DNA of 64,000 nt from Heligmosomoides polygyrus polygyrus (GCA_947396885.1 OX377205.1:26647407-26711406); one strand, 5' to 3'. Numbered from the stretch's first letter, positions 21,348 to 32,440 are shown. The notes: generated from the letters alone by a model not told the origin. Made by a program: numbers and translations.

Positions 21348-21563
21348 AGAAGTACATTTTGTCTTGGTTCTAATCTAGTGAGGAGAAAGTCGAGCGCTAG
21401 GAGGGAATAGAACCGACGTCCCCTGCTATCCTAGTAGTATGGTTAAGTAGCTTTTCATCTGGTGTTGGACCGGATCGTGTCTTGCCCGCACCGGATTTTT
21501 GATCGGAACCAGATAACCCTGCAACAGTGCATAACCCCAACAACAGTGACGTAAGTTCAGGTG

Positions 21564-21852
21564 AAAGATAAAAAGGATAGAGAAGGCGTTACTCAATCCC
21601 TTTTGGGATGCGCCATGCACTCTACTTCTACGGGATGTCGTGGAGGCGATTTGAATGCGTATTTGGCCATACGATGAATTGCGGTGGCCAGGCGATGAAC
21701 AAGTCAGCGCTTTATCCTTCCCAGACAAGTCTGGTACCAATTCAGTGACCCTGGGGGGATGGAAGGCTTGGTTGGCCTGGGCGGGACATCCGAACCAGGA
21801 ACCTGGTATCGAGTGCAGGCGACAGTCGGCGCCTCCTCCGACTGCGCTACAA
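21564..21852 (-). mobile_element. SINE-A copy, near full length
   Basis: Tail AAAGATAAAAAGGATAGAG, body CTTCCCAGACAAGTCTGGTA, B box region GGAACCTGGTATCGAGTGC and A box (CCTCCGACTGCGCTAC) are all present. The head ends at about 21852. Confidence 0.9.
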
Positions 21853-22375
21853 GTTCAAGTAAGGTTAGCTCAAATAATAAAGAATAGAAGCCGCTGGTAT
21901 TTAACGTAAACAGTGTTCATCTGAAACTTCCAATAGGTCTTCATTACTGAATGCACAAGGTAAACCAGGGCAATAGCTAAGGATGACGATCTCGCAAACC
22001 TGTTGAGCCAAGATTAAGCTCCTTTTGCCTTTTCTGGCCGTTACGCAGTAACATAAGTCGAATAAAGTGTTGACTCTGCAGATCGAAGTACCTGGGAAGG
22101 AATAGTGATGAGGTTAAAGAGGTGATAGAATGATACTATAAAGATATACCCGATTTGGCATCGCATGCCTTCGTCGGGATCAGAGAACTTGCAAATTCAC
22201 CATCAGAAGAAGAGAAAATGGAAAGGCAACGGAAATGAAGTCGGAAAATTCCGCAACAGGCACTGGTCACTCTCCCTGATGACACGAAGAAATGCATGAA
22301 GTCAACAGTTCTTACAGTAGCTTGAAATCCCATAGAATAACACGTGTCTTCAGCTTTCAAACGGTTTTGCATCCC

Positions 22376-22640
22376 TAAATAAGGGCAGACTGAGGCAGTT
22401 CGAACTCACGTCACAGGGGGTAAGCCTGATAGAAGGGTCATACTCCTCTCCAAGGACATGGAGTTGGTGGGAGGGCTGCAGAGATCTGAGCAGGGTGTCG
22501 TTCCAAGCGCGCTGCATCTTGAAGTCATGACTTCCGGGTCAGAAAAAAGGCGGGATGTCCAACAAGCCGGACGGGAGTCGAACCAGGTGGCCGACTTGAC
22601 TTTGTGTAGGGGACAGCTGCCGCCGCACTGAGCCACACAC
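22376..22640 (-). mobile_element. Putative second tRNA-derived SINE
   Basis: On the minus strand a Pol III A box, TGGCTCAGTGCGG (22635-22623), is followed 51 nt later by a perfect B box, GGTTCGACTCC (22584-22574). This spacing is wider than in most tRNAs. A non-tRNA body follows and ends near TATTTAGGGATGC. It is unrelated to SINE-A. I see only one copy, so the family call is tentative. It could be a decayed tRNA with an insertion. Confidence 0.45.
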
Positions 22641-22920
22641 GCACACACTCACCTCACTCCAGTGAGTCGGCCGAACTGCAATGGTTTTCCGCAAGCTACA
22701 CAAACTCCCACGACAAAATCGGAACGCGACCTATGCATAGATTCCCACCAGGGGTGTGGATGGGGGCAGCAATGGCGTGATAGAAGGCGGAAATGTTATC
22801 GAATGAAACCTCGGGATTTGTTTTCACCGTGGGGTCTATGCATTCGCGTATGCGTGTTTGCGTGTGATGTCTGTCACGTCAGAAATCGCATGGATTATTA
22901 GATGCCTCGCTCGCTCAGAT

Positions 22921-23091
22921 TCAATTTGAGAAAACAGGAAGCGTTTCCACCTGAACGTGTTCGCTAATACCGCAGAACACCTTGGATATTCTCGAGGCAA
23001 CAGTTTGCCGGAACACCTGCGCAGTTTCCACCATGGAGGCAATGAAGCTATGAAGGCGCGGAAAAGGTGAGAACTTTCGACACTGGAAGTT
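22921..23091 (-). CDS. Candidate terminal exon, unknown protein
   Basis: On the minus strand GGTTTCAG (ending at 23092) is followed by 56 open codons to a TGA at 22923-22921. Codons show clear purine-first bias, and the peptide is regular (SMVETAQVFRQTVASRISK, then VFCGISEHVQVETL). No upstream exon is visible; the next sequence upstream is SINE and LINE debris. It could be a chance ORF. Confidence 0.27.
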   Translation of the reverse strand, partial: NFQCRKFSPFPRLHSFIASMVETAQVFRQTVASRISKVFCGISEHVQVETLPVFSN

Positions 23092-23180
23092 CTGAAACCA
23101 AGTTAGCCTTTGCTTCGAAAAGAGACGAAGAAGGGAGAAGATGAAAAACTGCAACGGGAATTTCCCCAGTGGTAAATTAC

Positions 23181-23272
23181 AAAGGATAACGGACGACGTT
23201 AATCAATCTCTTTTCGTATGGGCAGCGCATTCTACTTCTATGGGATGTCAAGGAGGCACCTTGAATGGGTAT
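23181..23272 (-). mobile_element. SINE-A 3' half, interrupted by LINE tail
   Basis: Runs from AAAGGATAACGGACGACG to CTTGAATGGGTATTT, where it passes straight into TTTA-type LINE tail. The head of what may be the same SINE (GCTACACGCGCCC) reappears at 23641-23653. Confidence 0.8.
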
Positions 23273-23640
23273 TTATTCATTCATTTATTTGTTGTACTCA
23301 GAGATGCGCTTTACAAACGAAACGAACCTATAGCAGTAATAGAAAGAGGATATTTATTTATTTATTTTATAGATGCACCTTGAAAGCGCTCAAAACAGGA
23401 GCAAGAACACACAAATTTCACACAAACTCAACACAATAAACTCAACACTGGTGAGACAAATAAAGACATGATATCAATAATGTGCACTGTAGTTGATAAA
23501 ATATAGTGTTTCGTATCGATTCAGAAGCCTAGATACAAGGAGGCTGTTGTAACGAACCAAACATTTACGGAGATTAAAAACGAAATGTCAATCTGAATGA
23601 ATAGGAATTAGAACGCAGATAATTTCACTATGATATTGTT
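23273..23640 (-). mobile_element. LINE 3' ends inserted in a SINE
   Basis: Two AT tails (23273-23295 and 23348-23375) each precede non-coding sequence on the minus strand. The first (TTGTACTCAGAGATGCGC) resembles 31930-31975. The second block, to 23640, has no readable frame. Confidence 0.5.
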
Positions 23641-23664
23641 GCTACACGCGCCCGTTGGACCGTT

Positions 23665-23960
23665 GGGCGGGTGTAGCGCAGTCGGAGGAGGCGCGACTGT
23701 CGTGTGCACCCGATACCAGGTTCCTGGTTTGGATTTCCCGCCCAGGCCAACCAAGCCTTCCATCCCTCCGGGGTCGGTGAATTGGTACCAGACTTGTCTG
23801 GGAAGGGTAAAGCGCTGACTTGTTCATCGGCTGGCTACCGCAAGTCATTGTATGGCCAAATACGCATTCATATCGCCTCCACGACATCCGTAGAAGTAGA
23901 ATGCGTGGCGAATCCCAAAAGGGATTGAGTAACGCCGTATTTTCTCCTTTATCCTTTATT
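23665..23960 (+). mobile_element. SINE-A copy, full length
   Basis: Complete from GGGCGGGTGTAGCGCAGTCG to the tail TCTCCTTTATCCTTTATTG. The B box (CCTGGTTTGGATTTC) has lost the key C of GTTCG. Confidence 0.9.
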
Positions 23961-23972
23961 GTATTTGTCCTG

Positions 23973-24154
23973 CATAACGATTTGCGGCACTCAGCCTAGG
24001 CGCAGGTACGTGTTTTATGCTTTCAAGACCAGTGTCGTATCAATTCGCCGACTCCAGAAGGGTGAAAGGCTTAGTTGGCCTGGGAGTAAAATCCAAACAA
24101 AGAACTATGATCGAGTGCTCGAGACAGCCGGTGCTCCTCGGACTGCGCTAAGGG
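23973..24154 (-). mobile_element. SINE-A 5' half, diverged
   Basis: Contains GGCTTAGTTGGCCTGGGAG and CTCGGACTGCGCTAAG. It directly follows the previous plus-oriented copy, head to tail on opposite strands. Confidence 0.65.
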
Positions 24155-24184
24155 CTGGACTTTACTAGGGGAGAAATTTTAATG

Positions 24185-24237
24185 ACTTGCTCCGCCCGGT
24201 GAGCAGGAGATGCGGGTTCGAGTCCCGCTAGTGTTGG
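24185..24237 (+). other. tRNA-like 3' half (perfect T-arm/B box)
   Basis: GCGGGTTCGAGTCCCGC forms a perfect 5-bp T stem and contains a consensus B box. A CTCC...GGAG pair just before it resembles a long variable arm. I could not find a matching acceptor stem or D arm upstream, so it is a remnant and not a working tRNA. Confidence 0.4.
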
Positions 24238-24728
24238 AACTTTGATCACAACAATACATCGTTACGAAGGCTAGAACCTGTTTCTCTATAGCCGTTAGAA
24301 TGCTTGGAAAAACGTACTGAATGATGATCACATACACGCGGAAAAGTGGAGCGAATCTGACTTGCTCAGCAATAGAAAAAGGGTCAACTAACTGTGCCCA
24401 TAGTGCAGGTAGACATCGCATACGGGGTGAGGTGCAGGAGGTACCGGCCACGTATGCTTAAAGAATCACTGCAATGTTCGGATCGCCCCCAGAAAAATAC
24501 GAACAATTCCATTACATAATCGGTGCCTCGCTTACAGACTTGTCTGGGAATGTTAGAACACAGGGTTGGTCATAAACCGGCCGCCATATTGTTTTTTTTT
24601 TTGTACGCAAGAAATTTTCGAAGTACCTCGATGCTTTGTAGAAGCCAAATACGTGGCCAAACCAAAAAACTCCCTAGCATGGTTAGTCATCATCTATCCT
24701 TCTGTAACCTTACTAAGCGTTCCAAGAA

Positions 24729-24881
24729 GGACCAGATTCTCAACGACTTGCAGGAAGTTAACGTAGAAAATACAGCCGAAATCCCTGATGACGCGCCAAT
24801 CGCTTGATAAGCCTCGCTATAAGGGATTTCGGCTGTATTATCTCGGTTATAATGCTGTAAGTCGTTGATGAATCTCACCCC
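24729..24881. mobile_element. Fold-back MITE, copy 3 (46-nt hairpin arms)
   Basis: Arms 24741-24786 and 24822-24867 are complementary, with a perfect inner stretch AATACAGCCGAAATCCCT. The right end TTGATGAATCTCACCCC (24865-24881) matches the family end. The left end (GGACCAGATTCTCAAC) is decayed. Confidence 0.65.
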
Positions 24882-25346
24882 AGCTCGGCAGAACTGCTGC
24901 CACTAGATCTGTCCTAAGGTCGTAGTAATAATTCAATATTTGACAGTAACGGAATAATACAGAAGAACTCCAAATCACCACAATCCATTTATTCACTTAT
25001 TCTGTAACGAACTCAGCTTCTTGCTTCCACGAAGAGGTAAGGAATACGCGCGGCCTTTTTTCAGGCAGACGCGAAACTTCAAGGCGCTGCAGCGGGTTTT
25101 CATCAGCACAAAGTACATAGTAGGATATTTGAATGGAATTGGAAAAACCCGCGAAGAAAAGCCGCATAAAGCCTGGACGGATCGCGAATCCTCCTCATCA
25201 GACAACCACAGCGGCATTCCGTCAACCCATCGCGTGAAATTCTCCGTGGATGCCGATGAATAATTGAGGGTTGCCAGCCTACTCACAGCGTCCCACTTGG
25301 TGACTGGAGTTGGTGAAGAATTTTTGAAAATTCTGCCAATAAGAAC

Positions 25347-25612
25347 CGCGAGATGGCTCAGCCAGGAGGAGGCGCCGGCTGTCGCGCGCACCGTAAACTG
25401 ATGATCTTGGTTCGGCTCTCCCCACCTCTAGACTTGGTGAACTGATGTCAGTTTTCTTTGAAAATAATAAAACAGTGATTTTTTTGTCAGTTGGTCACAG
25501 AAAGTCACTCTTTGGGCCAAATGTGCATTCTATCTGCTTCTACGATATGTCATAGAAGTAACATGCGTGGCACATCCCACAGAAGGAATTAATGACGACG
25601 ATCATTACTTTT
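25347..25612 (+). mobile_element. SINE-A copy, old and gapped
   Basis: The head (GGCTCAGCCAGGAGGAGGCGCCGGCTGTCGCGCGCACC) and the 3' block (GCGTGGCACATCCCACAGAAGG) are recognisable. The middle is replaced by AT-rich sequence. Confidence 0.6.
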
Positions 25613-25691
25613 ATTATACTTTATGTTCAGGAGAATGAAGCAATCCCCACAGTATGTAGGTATTAATTTTCGTCCTTATTAAGGGATGAAT

Positions 25692-25960
25692 GACAAAGGT
25701 TGATGTTAATCAACCCTTTTACGGGATGAGCCACGTACTCCATTTCTATGGGATATCTAATCAGGCAAGTTGAGCGCATGTCTGCCCCATACAATGACAC
25801 AGACATATACAAGCCAGTCCTTCACCCTACTCAGACAAGGCTGGGACGAACTCACCGACCACGGAAGGTTCGAAGGTTTTTTGCCTGGGCGACGGGCAGC
25901 GAAGGAAGAATTCGATTCTTGGTCACAGGACAGCCGCCGCCTCCTCAGAGTGCCCTAGAG
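25692..25960 (-). mobile_element. SINE-A copy, diverged
   Basis: Contains CAACCCTTTTACGGGATGAG, ACTCAGACAAGGCTGGGACG and GACAGCCGCCGCCTCCTCAG. The tail survives only as GACAAAGG. Confidence 0.7.
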
Positions 25961-26029
25961 AGACCCTTCAAGCATAACAACTACCAAGAATTCGGTGGAA
26001 GACGCAGGTGTGTGTAGTGCATGACGCCG

Positions 26030-26790
26030 CCGCTTCGAAAACAGTTCGCAACAACGACCACGTGAGGCAGGAAGCGTAGGCGCGATCGAAGGCCGCTTCT
26101 GACGCGCTCATCGGACTCAAGGGCAAGCGTCAAAGACCAGCAGGATCATCTCCTCGCCGGCCGCGAGCGTCAGTTCAGAAAACAAATTATGACGCGCCTG
26201 TGTATAAACACGGCAAAAATAAACACCCCTGACTGCACGCAGAGGTACGACGAAGGGACGGGAGGAGCAAACGGCACAGTTATGACGGAGCTTCTTGTAG
26301 AAGCGAGTGGTGTGTGATTAGAACCTCCAGACCGACTAATCAAATCATTCGGACCCCTACTCTCCTTCTAATTTTGTTTACACAACACGCACAGTCTCTT
26401 CAACATTTTTGGCAATGGAAGGATCCATTGCCTCTTTATCCGTACAAAACCTATATAACCTCTGCCTGCTACCATCCTGAATTAGAATTTCGTGAATTGG
26501 AAACAAAATTTTTATGCAGGTTAACACGCAGCCATTCTCCAGTGAGATAAGATTAGGAACAATGCAAAAAGCACAGTCAAAAGAGCTTCGTAACAATCAG
26601 TACTGATAAAGCCGAATATAAAACCAGAGTAATCTAGAGAGCGCCACACATTGTATCTTCAATCAGAATCTAGCCATCTTTATAATAGCTGCCCATATAT
26701 CGTATGATTGTCTATTTGGCTAGTGAAAATAAAAAGCTATTAATAATAAATGACCAAAAGTGAATTGAGGTTCATCATCCACATCAACGT
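26030..26790. other. No gene seen; GC-rich then AT-rich
   Basis: 26030-26250 is GC-rich but without a useful open frame. 26250-26790 is AT-rich and unassigned. Confidence 0.35.
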
Positions 26791-27066
26791 GTGAAGTACA
26801 GCGCAGGCGGAATAGGCGATAGTTGTTGTGTGCACCCCGAATCGAGCTTCCCGCCTCATGTTCCGACCAAGCAAGCTAGGCCTTCCATCCGTCCGGGGTC
26901 GATGAATTGGTACTGGACTGGTCTGGGGAAAGACACAATTTTCTCTCTAGGGGTCATCTTAAAACATTGTAGAGTCTTAATGTGCATTCAAATCGCCTCC
27001 ACCATTCCAGCAGGAGTAGAATGTGTGGCGCACTTTAGCAAAAGATGTGTTCATCTTTTCTATCCG
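26790..27066 (+). mobile_element. SINE-A copy, diverged
   Basis: The head is damaged (TACAGCGCAGGCGGAATAGG). The GGCCTTCCATCCGTCCGGGG block and the 3' block are intact; the middle from about 26935 is altered. Confidence 0.7.
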
Positions 27067-27315
27067 TTTCGAGGTAAATCTGAGAGCGAAACGTGCCTGC
27101 TGAAAACGAAACGTGCCTCAAATCGGGGTCAACAGTAAAGTGGAATGCCCTTCACATTGGCCTGTTGACTTCAGGCACATTTACGCTCTGTCAAGTACCG
27201 ACTTCCTTGCCTTTAACGAAGTGGAGTAACACTCTCCCCGAGTTGTAGCGCTGAAAACCGTGTTCGAAGGGTGATCCAAGATAATTTGAGCTTATATTAA
27301 ATCTACAATTTAAAT

Positions 27316-27602
27316 AAAGGATAAAAAGCGGCTTAACAGAGTTCCTTTTGTGATGCGCCACGAACTCTTGTTCTACGGGGTGTCGTGTAGGCGATCCGAA
27401 TGTGTGCTTAACCATACAACGACTTGCGATGGCCAGCCAATAAGCAAGTCAGCGCTTCATCGCTTCCAGACAAATCTGGTACCAACTCACCGACCCCGAA
27501 GGGATAGAGGGCTAGGTTAGCCTGGGCGGGAAATGCGAACCAAGAAATGGTATCGGGCGCGCGTGACAGCCGGCACCTCCTCCGACTGCGCTGCACGCGC
27601 CC
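27316..27602 (-). mobile_element. SINE-A copy, full length
   Basis: Runs from AAAGGATAAAAAGCGGC to TCCGACTGCGCTGCACGCGC. Another, truncated copy lies 22 bp beyond its head in the same orientation. Confidence 0.88.
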
Positions 27603-27623
27603 AATCTGCAGCTTATGAGTGGT

Positions 27624-27706
27624 AAAAGATAAAGGAAAGAAGGTGCTAAGAGACCTCTTTCGGAATGCGCCGTGCATTCTACTGAACGGGCTATGGTGGG
27701 GACATT
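27624..27706 (-). mobile_element. SINE-A 3' end only
   Basis: Tail AAAGATAAAGGAAAG plus the first part of the 3' block (GCGCCGTGCATTCTACTG), then breaks off at GGGGACATTTG. Confidence 0.7.
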
Positions 27707-27709
27707 TGT

Positions 27710-28530
27710 TTATATAGGAGGCAGAGTGACCAACTGCAAGTCACAGAGAGATGTGTTACTGCTTGCTGAGTGAGAGTCGTTAACAGCAGTTCTAGTGCTC
27801 CACAACCTACACCAGCGAATAGGACTCTAACTGGTCTACTCTTGGGCATAACAGAGTCGAACGGCGACAGCGTCGAAGCGGCTAAAAAATTCTACAATCG
27901 AAGAGGGGATGCAGCTGTTTATTAAAGTTGTGTCAGAATTACAATTGAACACCATAGATTTCGAGCCCAGTAGGCTAGGGTCGTTACAATATATTTAAGT
28001 AGGGAGAAAAGAGTGGTGGCGATTTCGAAGCAAAAGACAAGATAAAACAAGAAAAATAAGAAAAAAAGGATTCTACAGAAAAAGGATAAAAAGTTCGTTT
28101 TACCACTGCTTCATGAAAGATACGCGCTCGTTCCACACTGTTTGTTTGCGTTCCTAATTGAAGAATATGAGCGCATCCTAAGATTCTTAAACTCAGTCAA
28201 CGAATGAAAAGTGAGAAATTTGAAGAAGAAAGGAAGATGAAAGTTATATCGCTCAGACTTGGGTTCAGGTTGTCCCAACAGTCTTGGCTGATTTCGAAGC
28301 GAGCAAGTCAGGGCTCACCAGTGTACCTTGGCATTGGTTTAACTAAAGGCAAAGAAACCGTAGAGAAGTAAATAGGTGATGTTTGGCGCAAAACTTGGTC
28401 GTACAACCTCAGCAAAGTGGAAGTAGTGGCAGTTGAATCGCCTCCAGACGCTATTGCAAATTGGATTAACTTCTGGAATTATTAATGATGCCCTTTGAAT
28501 TGAATGACTAGAACGCACTGGCGAATTGAA
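27710..28530. other. No gene seen
   Basis: AT-rich with poly-purine stretches near 28020-28080. No ORF or repeat recognised. Confidence 0.35.
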
Positions 28531-28535
28531 CTGCC

Positions 28536-29110
28536 GTGTTAAGAAGAGCACTGGCGAAGATCGTGCAACAAAGTCGGATGATGGCAGCTGACGTCGAAAA
28601 CATCAAGACACCGTTCTTGGCCATAAAAGTCAATGGACGAGAATGGGGAGACCAGCCGCCGGTTGACTTCGCTTCGCTCTACCGCTTCTTCCGGGGCACG
28701 GTAAATATTTTGGGCGACAGGTTGGGGCCATCGGGGCAAACACAGCCATTACCTTAGGACGGTTGGAACTCGAGGGCGCGAGGGCGAAGGCATGGTAATC
28801 GATCAGTGGAATCAACGGGTGTGAAATCACCGTCGTCTGTTTGCGTTGGCTGGTTCCCAGGAGGCGGTATTAGCAACGGCACGGGTGGCCGAGGGGTAAA
28901 AATAAACATTGGCGCACACGCCGGCGACAGATCGACGGCGCTAAGGTCGGTTTCGGGATCAGCGACAGCGCCATCGGGTGATCTCGCCGGTACGGATGCC
29001 AGCACCTCATTATCGGAAGGAATATGCAAGTAAGTATTCGGCTCAAAGGCCTGTACTGCAGAGCATAGTCCCGAGCTCGAACAAGGATTGAGACGGCACC
29101 CACAGATCAA
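28536..29110. other. GC-rich island open on both strands; possible exon(s)
   Basis: On the plus strand, 28536-28754 is open (ENIKTPFLAIKVNGREWG), and 28806-29030 is open and ends exactly at a perfect GTAAGT donor (29031-29036). On the minus strand, about 29058-28757 is open with GC-rich third positions (SPDGAVADPETDLSAVDLSP). Plus-strand phases I tried do not join cleanly, and the minus exon lacks a T-rich acceptor. One strand is probably coding, but I cannot decide which. Confidence 0.3.
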
Positions 29111-29119
29111 CTAGGAGCG

Positions 29120-29945
29120 AAGCAGATCGCGAACGAGACAGATGTCAGCAGCCCTTTCTTACGCAGAAGGCAAAGCCCTCGGTGTGGCATTCAGCGGGAA
29201 GGTTAGAGTAGAAGAAAATCGAGATTAGAGCGGAGAAACTAGCTAAGAAGTCATTACGTAGGTACTAGACGAGCTTTTGAACACCTCGTAAAAAGGATTT
29301 AGTACTTCTTTAAATCTGCACTGTCTACCGTCGGGGTTGAAGGCCGTTATAACGATGCGGTAATGCTGTACGCCATTAAACCATCGGCGCTGGTTTATCG
29401 TACTTGAGATCTAAGAGTTTGGACGGCTTGCGTAGTGCAGCCTGAAGAGCTGCCGGCTTTCGCACACACGCGAATTGCTCACGGTACGGGTCCAGCCTTG
29501 ATTAAGCAACCCTTCCGTTCCTCAATGATCGGAGTTTTCTGGGAAGTATAGCACAATAGCGTAAAAATTGTCCAAATTCGGCTTCCCATAAATCTTGGCA
29601 TAACGTAATCAAACTGTGGATGAGATCGTTCAGCTGTTGACCAAAATTGTCTTCAACTTTATTCTAGCTACGCTTCGGCGTCGTCGCCTTCTTCAGAGCC
29701 TGGAGAAGTCGGAGACGCCTGTGGAACTGTTCCCTCAAACACCATTTCTTCTTACAGAATGCTCTTCCTAAAGAAATAGAGGAAAGATCTAATATCCCAG
29801 GTACAACTAACCTTTGGGTGGATGACGCTGGACCACCAGTCACTAGCAGCTGGAAGGAATTATGTGTAAATCCTAGGGACCACCCGACTAAAGTACCCCG
29901 GAGGTCAGACAATGACTTATTCATTGGCTGGAGATAGAGGGGTGC
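29120..29945. other. No gene; possible retroelement 3' piece
   Basis: The minus strand near 29710-29640 reads GAAGAAGGCGACGACGCCG, a phrase seen at 3' ends of some retroelements. The rest is unassigned. Confidence 0.3.
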
Positions 29946-29948
29946 GCC

Positions 29949-30068
29949 AATCAATCCTACTATGGGATGTGCCATGCATTCTTGTTTTACGAGATATCGC
30001 AGAGGCATCTCGAATGCCTAAATGGCCTGCGCCACGACTTACGGTGACCATCAGCCGATGCAAGTAAG
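29949..30068 (-). mobile_element. SINE-A 3' part, diverged
   Basis: Contains TATGGGATGTGCCATGCATTC and ACGACTTACGGTGACCATCAGCC. It stops at the middle of the element. Confidence 0.6.
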
Positions 30069-30702
30069 TATTTGGCCTTCGCGGCCAAGTGTGGGGCTAA
30101 ATTTCCGTTCCTGGAGTGGTGGACTGCTCATTGGCATAGGCGTAAAATTCGATCCAAGAATCATGCCGAGGTTTCAAAAAGGGAGAAGATGGGAATTACC
30201 AGTGAATTGAGTTTCATCTTCTCAATTCAAAAAACACGGCGATAAATGGGACACGGTTTTGTCTATCATACTCTTCCACATTTGCTTTATATTCGCCTCA
30301 TTTCCTTTGCTGAAGGAACGATAGCTTTATATTCACTTCAACAGAAGTCACATTTTCCTTGGTCACCCTTTATAATGCATGACACGTGTCACGGCCGATA
30401 GAAGCACAGACAGTTGCACTTAGTCAATGTGTGAATTAACCACCATGATTCTGTCACCCTTAGCGCCTGGAGAATTGAAGGTAACACAATCAACTCAGTT
30501 GACTTGTTCGTAGTAACGGCCAAAATGAACACTGCCGGGAAGACGTATGCGGAACCAAACAGGAGTGGGATGCACGGCCCATCCCTGGCGGAAGCGTAAT
30601 GGCGGCCTCCTCCCTTTTTGTCGTGCAGTATAACTTGTCCATCCTTATCAGTAGTAGATAGCCCCGCGGAAATTCGAAACATCAAACGCGTCCGTCGGCT
30701 AA

Positions 30703-31047
30703 TTGAGGGGAAACCGAAGCTCTGACAAGTTGCAGTTCGAGAAGTCAAAAAAACCCATCGAATGTACGTACTGCCAGGAACACCGAACACTCGATTGCGT
30801 GCCGACGGCAGCAATTTATGCGAGAAATTCGATGCGGGTTCAGCATTCCCATTCCAACGCGCCACCGGCAATTGAAACATTCAGCGAGTCTTCTGCAGTA
30901 GTGGAGCTTTCCACTTTTATGGAGCTTTTGCACAAGGAACACGGATGCATCTGCAGGAATTTGCGGTTTCTCATGACGTCTGATGACCGTACTATTTGGA
31001 TAGTCATCGATTCCTCAGTTTTTTTTGGTCAGAAGGGAAGTACTTAG
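30703..31047 (+). other. Unassigned ORF with CxxC..H..C cluster (possible gag relic)
   Basis: This frame of about 115 codons contains ECTYCQEHRTLDC, which has zinc-knuckle-like spacing, similar to gag of BEL/Pao-type LTR elements. No protease, RT or integrase is visible nearby, and a 163-codon frame is open on the opposite strand (30880-30389). The gag idea is weak. Confidence 0.2.
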
Positions 31048-31204
31048 GTTTAGTTTGGCCGGCAAGGAAGCAAGAATTTTCTTTATACTCTTACCAGTCC
31101 TTCTAAATAAGACGAGACTTTAAGGTTTGACCTTATTGCTCAAGAGATACGAAACTGCGTTCACACTGGCAAGGCATATTTTTTGAGAATAAATTGGACT
31201 GTAA

Positions 31205-31496
31205 GGGCGCGTGTAGCGCCGTCGGAGGAGGCGCGACTGTCGCGTGCACCCGATACCAGATTCCTGGTTCGCCAGGGCCCAGGCCAACCAAGCCTTCCCT
31301 CCCTCCGGGGTCAGTGAATTGGTACCAGACTTGTCTGGGAAGGATAAAGCGCTGACTTGTTCATCGGCTGGCCACCGCAAGTCATTGTATGGCCAAATAC
31401 GCATTCATGTCGCCTCCACGACATCCCGTAGAAGTAGAATGCGCTGGCGCATCCCAGAAGGGATTGAATAACGCCGTCCTTTATCCTTTATCCTTA
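31205..31496 (+). mobile_element. SINE-A copy, full length
   Basis: Complete from GGGCGCGTGTAGCGCCG to CCTTTATCCTTTATCCTTA. The flank ATAAATTGGACTGT before it recurs straight after its tail (31496-31509), a good target-site duplication. Confidence 0.93.
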
Positions 31497-31508
31497 TAAA
31501 TTGGACTG

Positions 31509-31908
31509 TGGGCGCGTGTAGCGCAGTCGAAGAAGGTGTCGGCTGTAGCGTGCACACCATACCAGATTCTTCGAATTTCACCGCCCAGCCAACCGAGCGT
31601 TCCATCCCTCCAGGGTACGTGAATTGAAACTGCGTTTGAACAGCATTCGGAACCCAGGTTCTTTGCTCCTGTCTGGCCCAGGCCAACCAGACCTTCCATC
31701 CCTCGGAGTAGGCGCACTGGTATAAGTCGTGTCGGAGAAGACAAAACACTGCCTTGACCACCGGCTATGTAGCGTTCGAAATCCATGTTACAGGCCAAAT
31801 ACACACTCAGTTCGCTCAACGACATTCCACAGAAGTAGAATGCGTGGCGCCTTTCATAATGATCCAGTGAAAGTAACACTAATCCCTATCTTTTTATCTC
31901 TTATCCTA
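31509..31908 (+). mobile_element. SINE-A copy with internal duplication
   Basis: Begins immediately after the duplicated flank of the preceding copy. The middle block (GGCC/CAGCCAACC...TTCCATCCCTC) occurs twice, at about 31583-31615 and 31677-31708, making it about 100 bp longer than usual. Ends TTTTTATCTCTTATCC. Confidence 0.85.
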
Positions 31909-31915
31909 CAGCCCT

Positions 31916-32060
31916 TTCATTTATTTATTTATTGCACTCATGTGTGCGCTCTAACCGAATGAAACAGAACTTATAACAGCGTCGGAAATGCAATATAACG
32001 CTTCTCGATCAGATTCATCGAATTAGTAAAAAAAAATCTTCAATTGAACGGAAGAAACAG
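31916..32060 (-). mobile_element. LINE 3' UTR and AAAT tail
   Basis: The TTTATTTATTTATTG tract is followed by CACTCATGTGTGCGCTC, similar to 23296 onward. The orientation is inferred from the tail being AAATAAAT on the minus strand. No coding frame survives. Confidence 0.5.
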
Positions 32061-32440
32061 CTCCAAGCTCATTAATCGTAGCAGATCAAGCCCGAACATA
32101 GAGAGGCAGAATGGTTGAAAGCAAGGCGAACACGACTATTATTTCGGTGCGTGTATGATTGAAGCATACATACTTCTGCGCCGATGACGAGAAACGATGA
32201 TTTAAAGAAAGGGTAGACTAAGAAAGGAATAAGGAGCAGGAAAATAAAAAGGAATAGCCGAGTGTATATGAAGATCAAGTTATGCTGAGGAACCGAGTTG
32301 ACGGCTTTATAGACTGGTGTAGACATGTAATAGGGTTGTTGCTACGATTTGAGAACCCTATATTCTTCGCCAGGAAGGGATCGAGGAGACTGTACAAAGA
32401 AGGGCTTTTAAGATAAAACGCACGTATGTATGTCTTCTCT

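Noticed and set aside
24185..24237. Functional tRNA gene
   Set aside because: The T arm is perfect, but no acceptor stem, D arm or anticodon arm can be built upstream.
31405..31879. 118- and 132-codon minus-strand ORFs
   Set aside because: Antisense to two tandem SINE-A copies.
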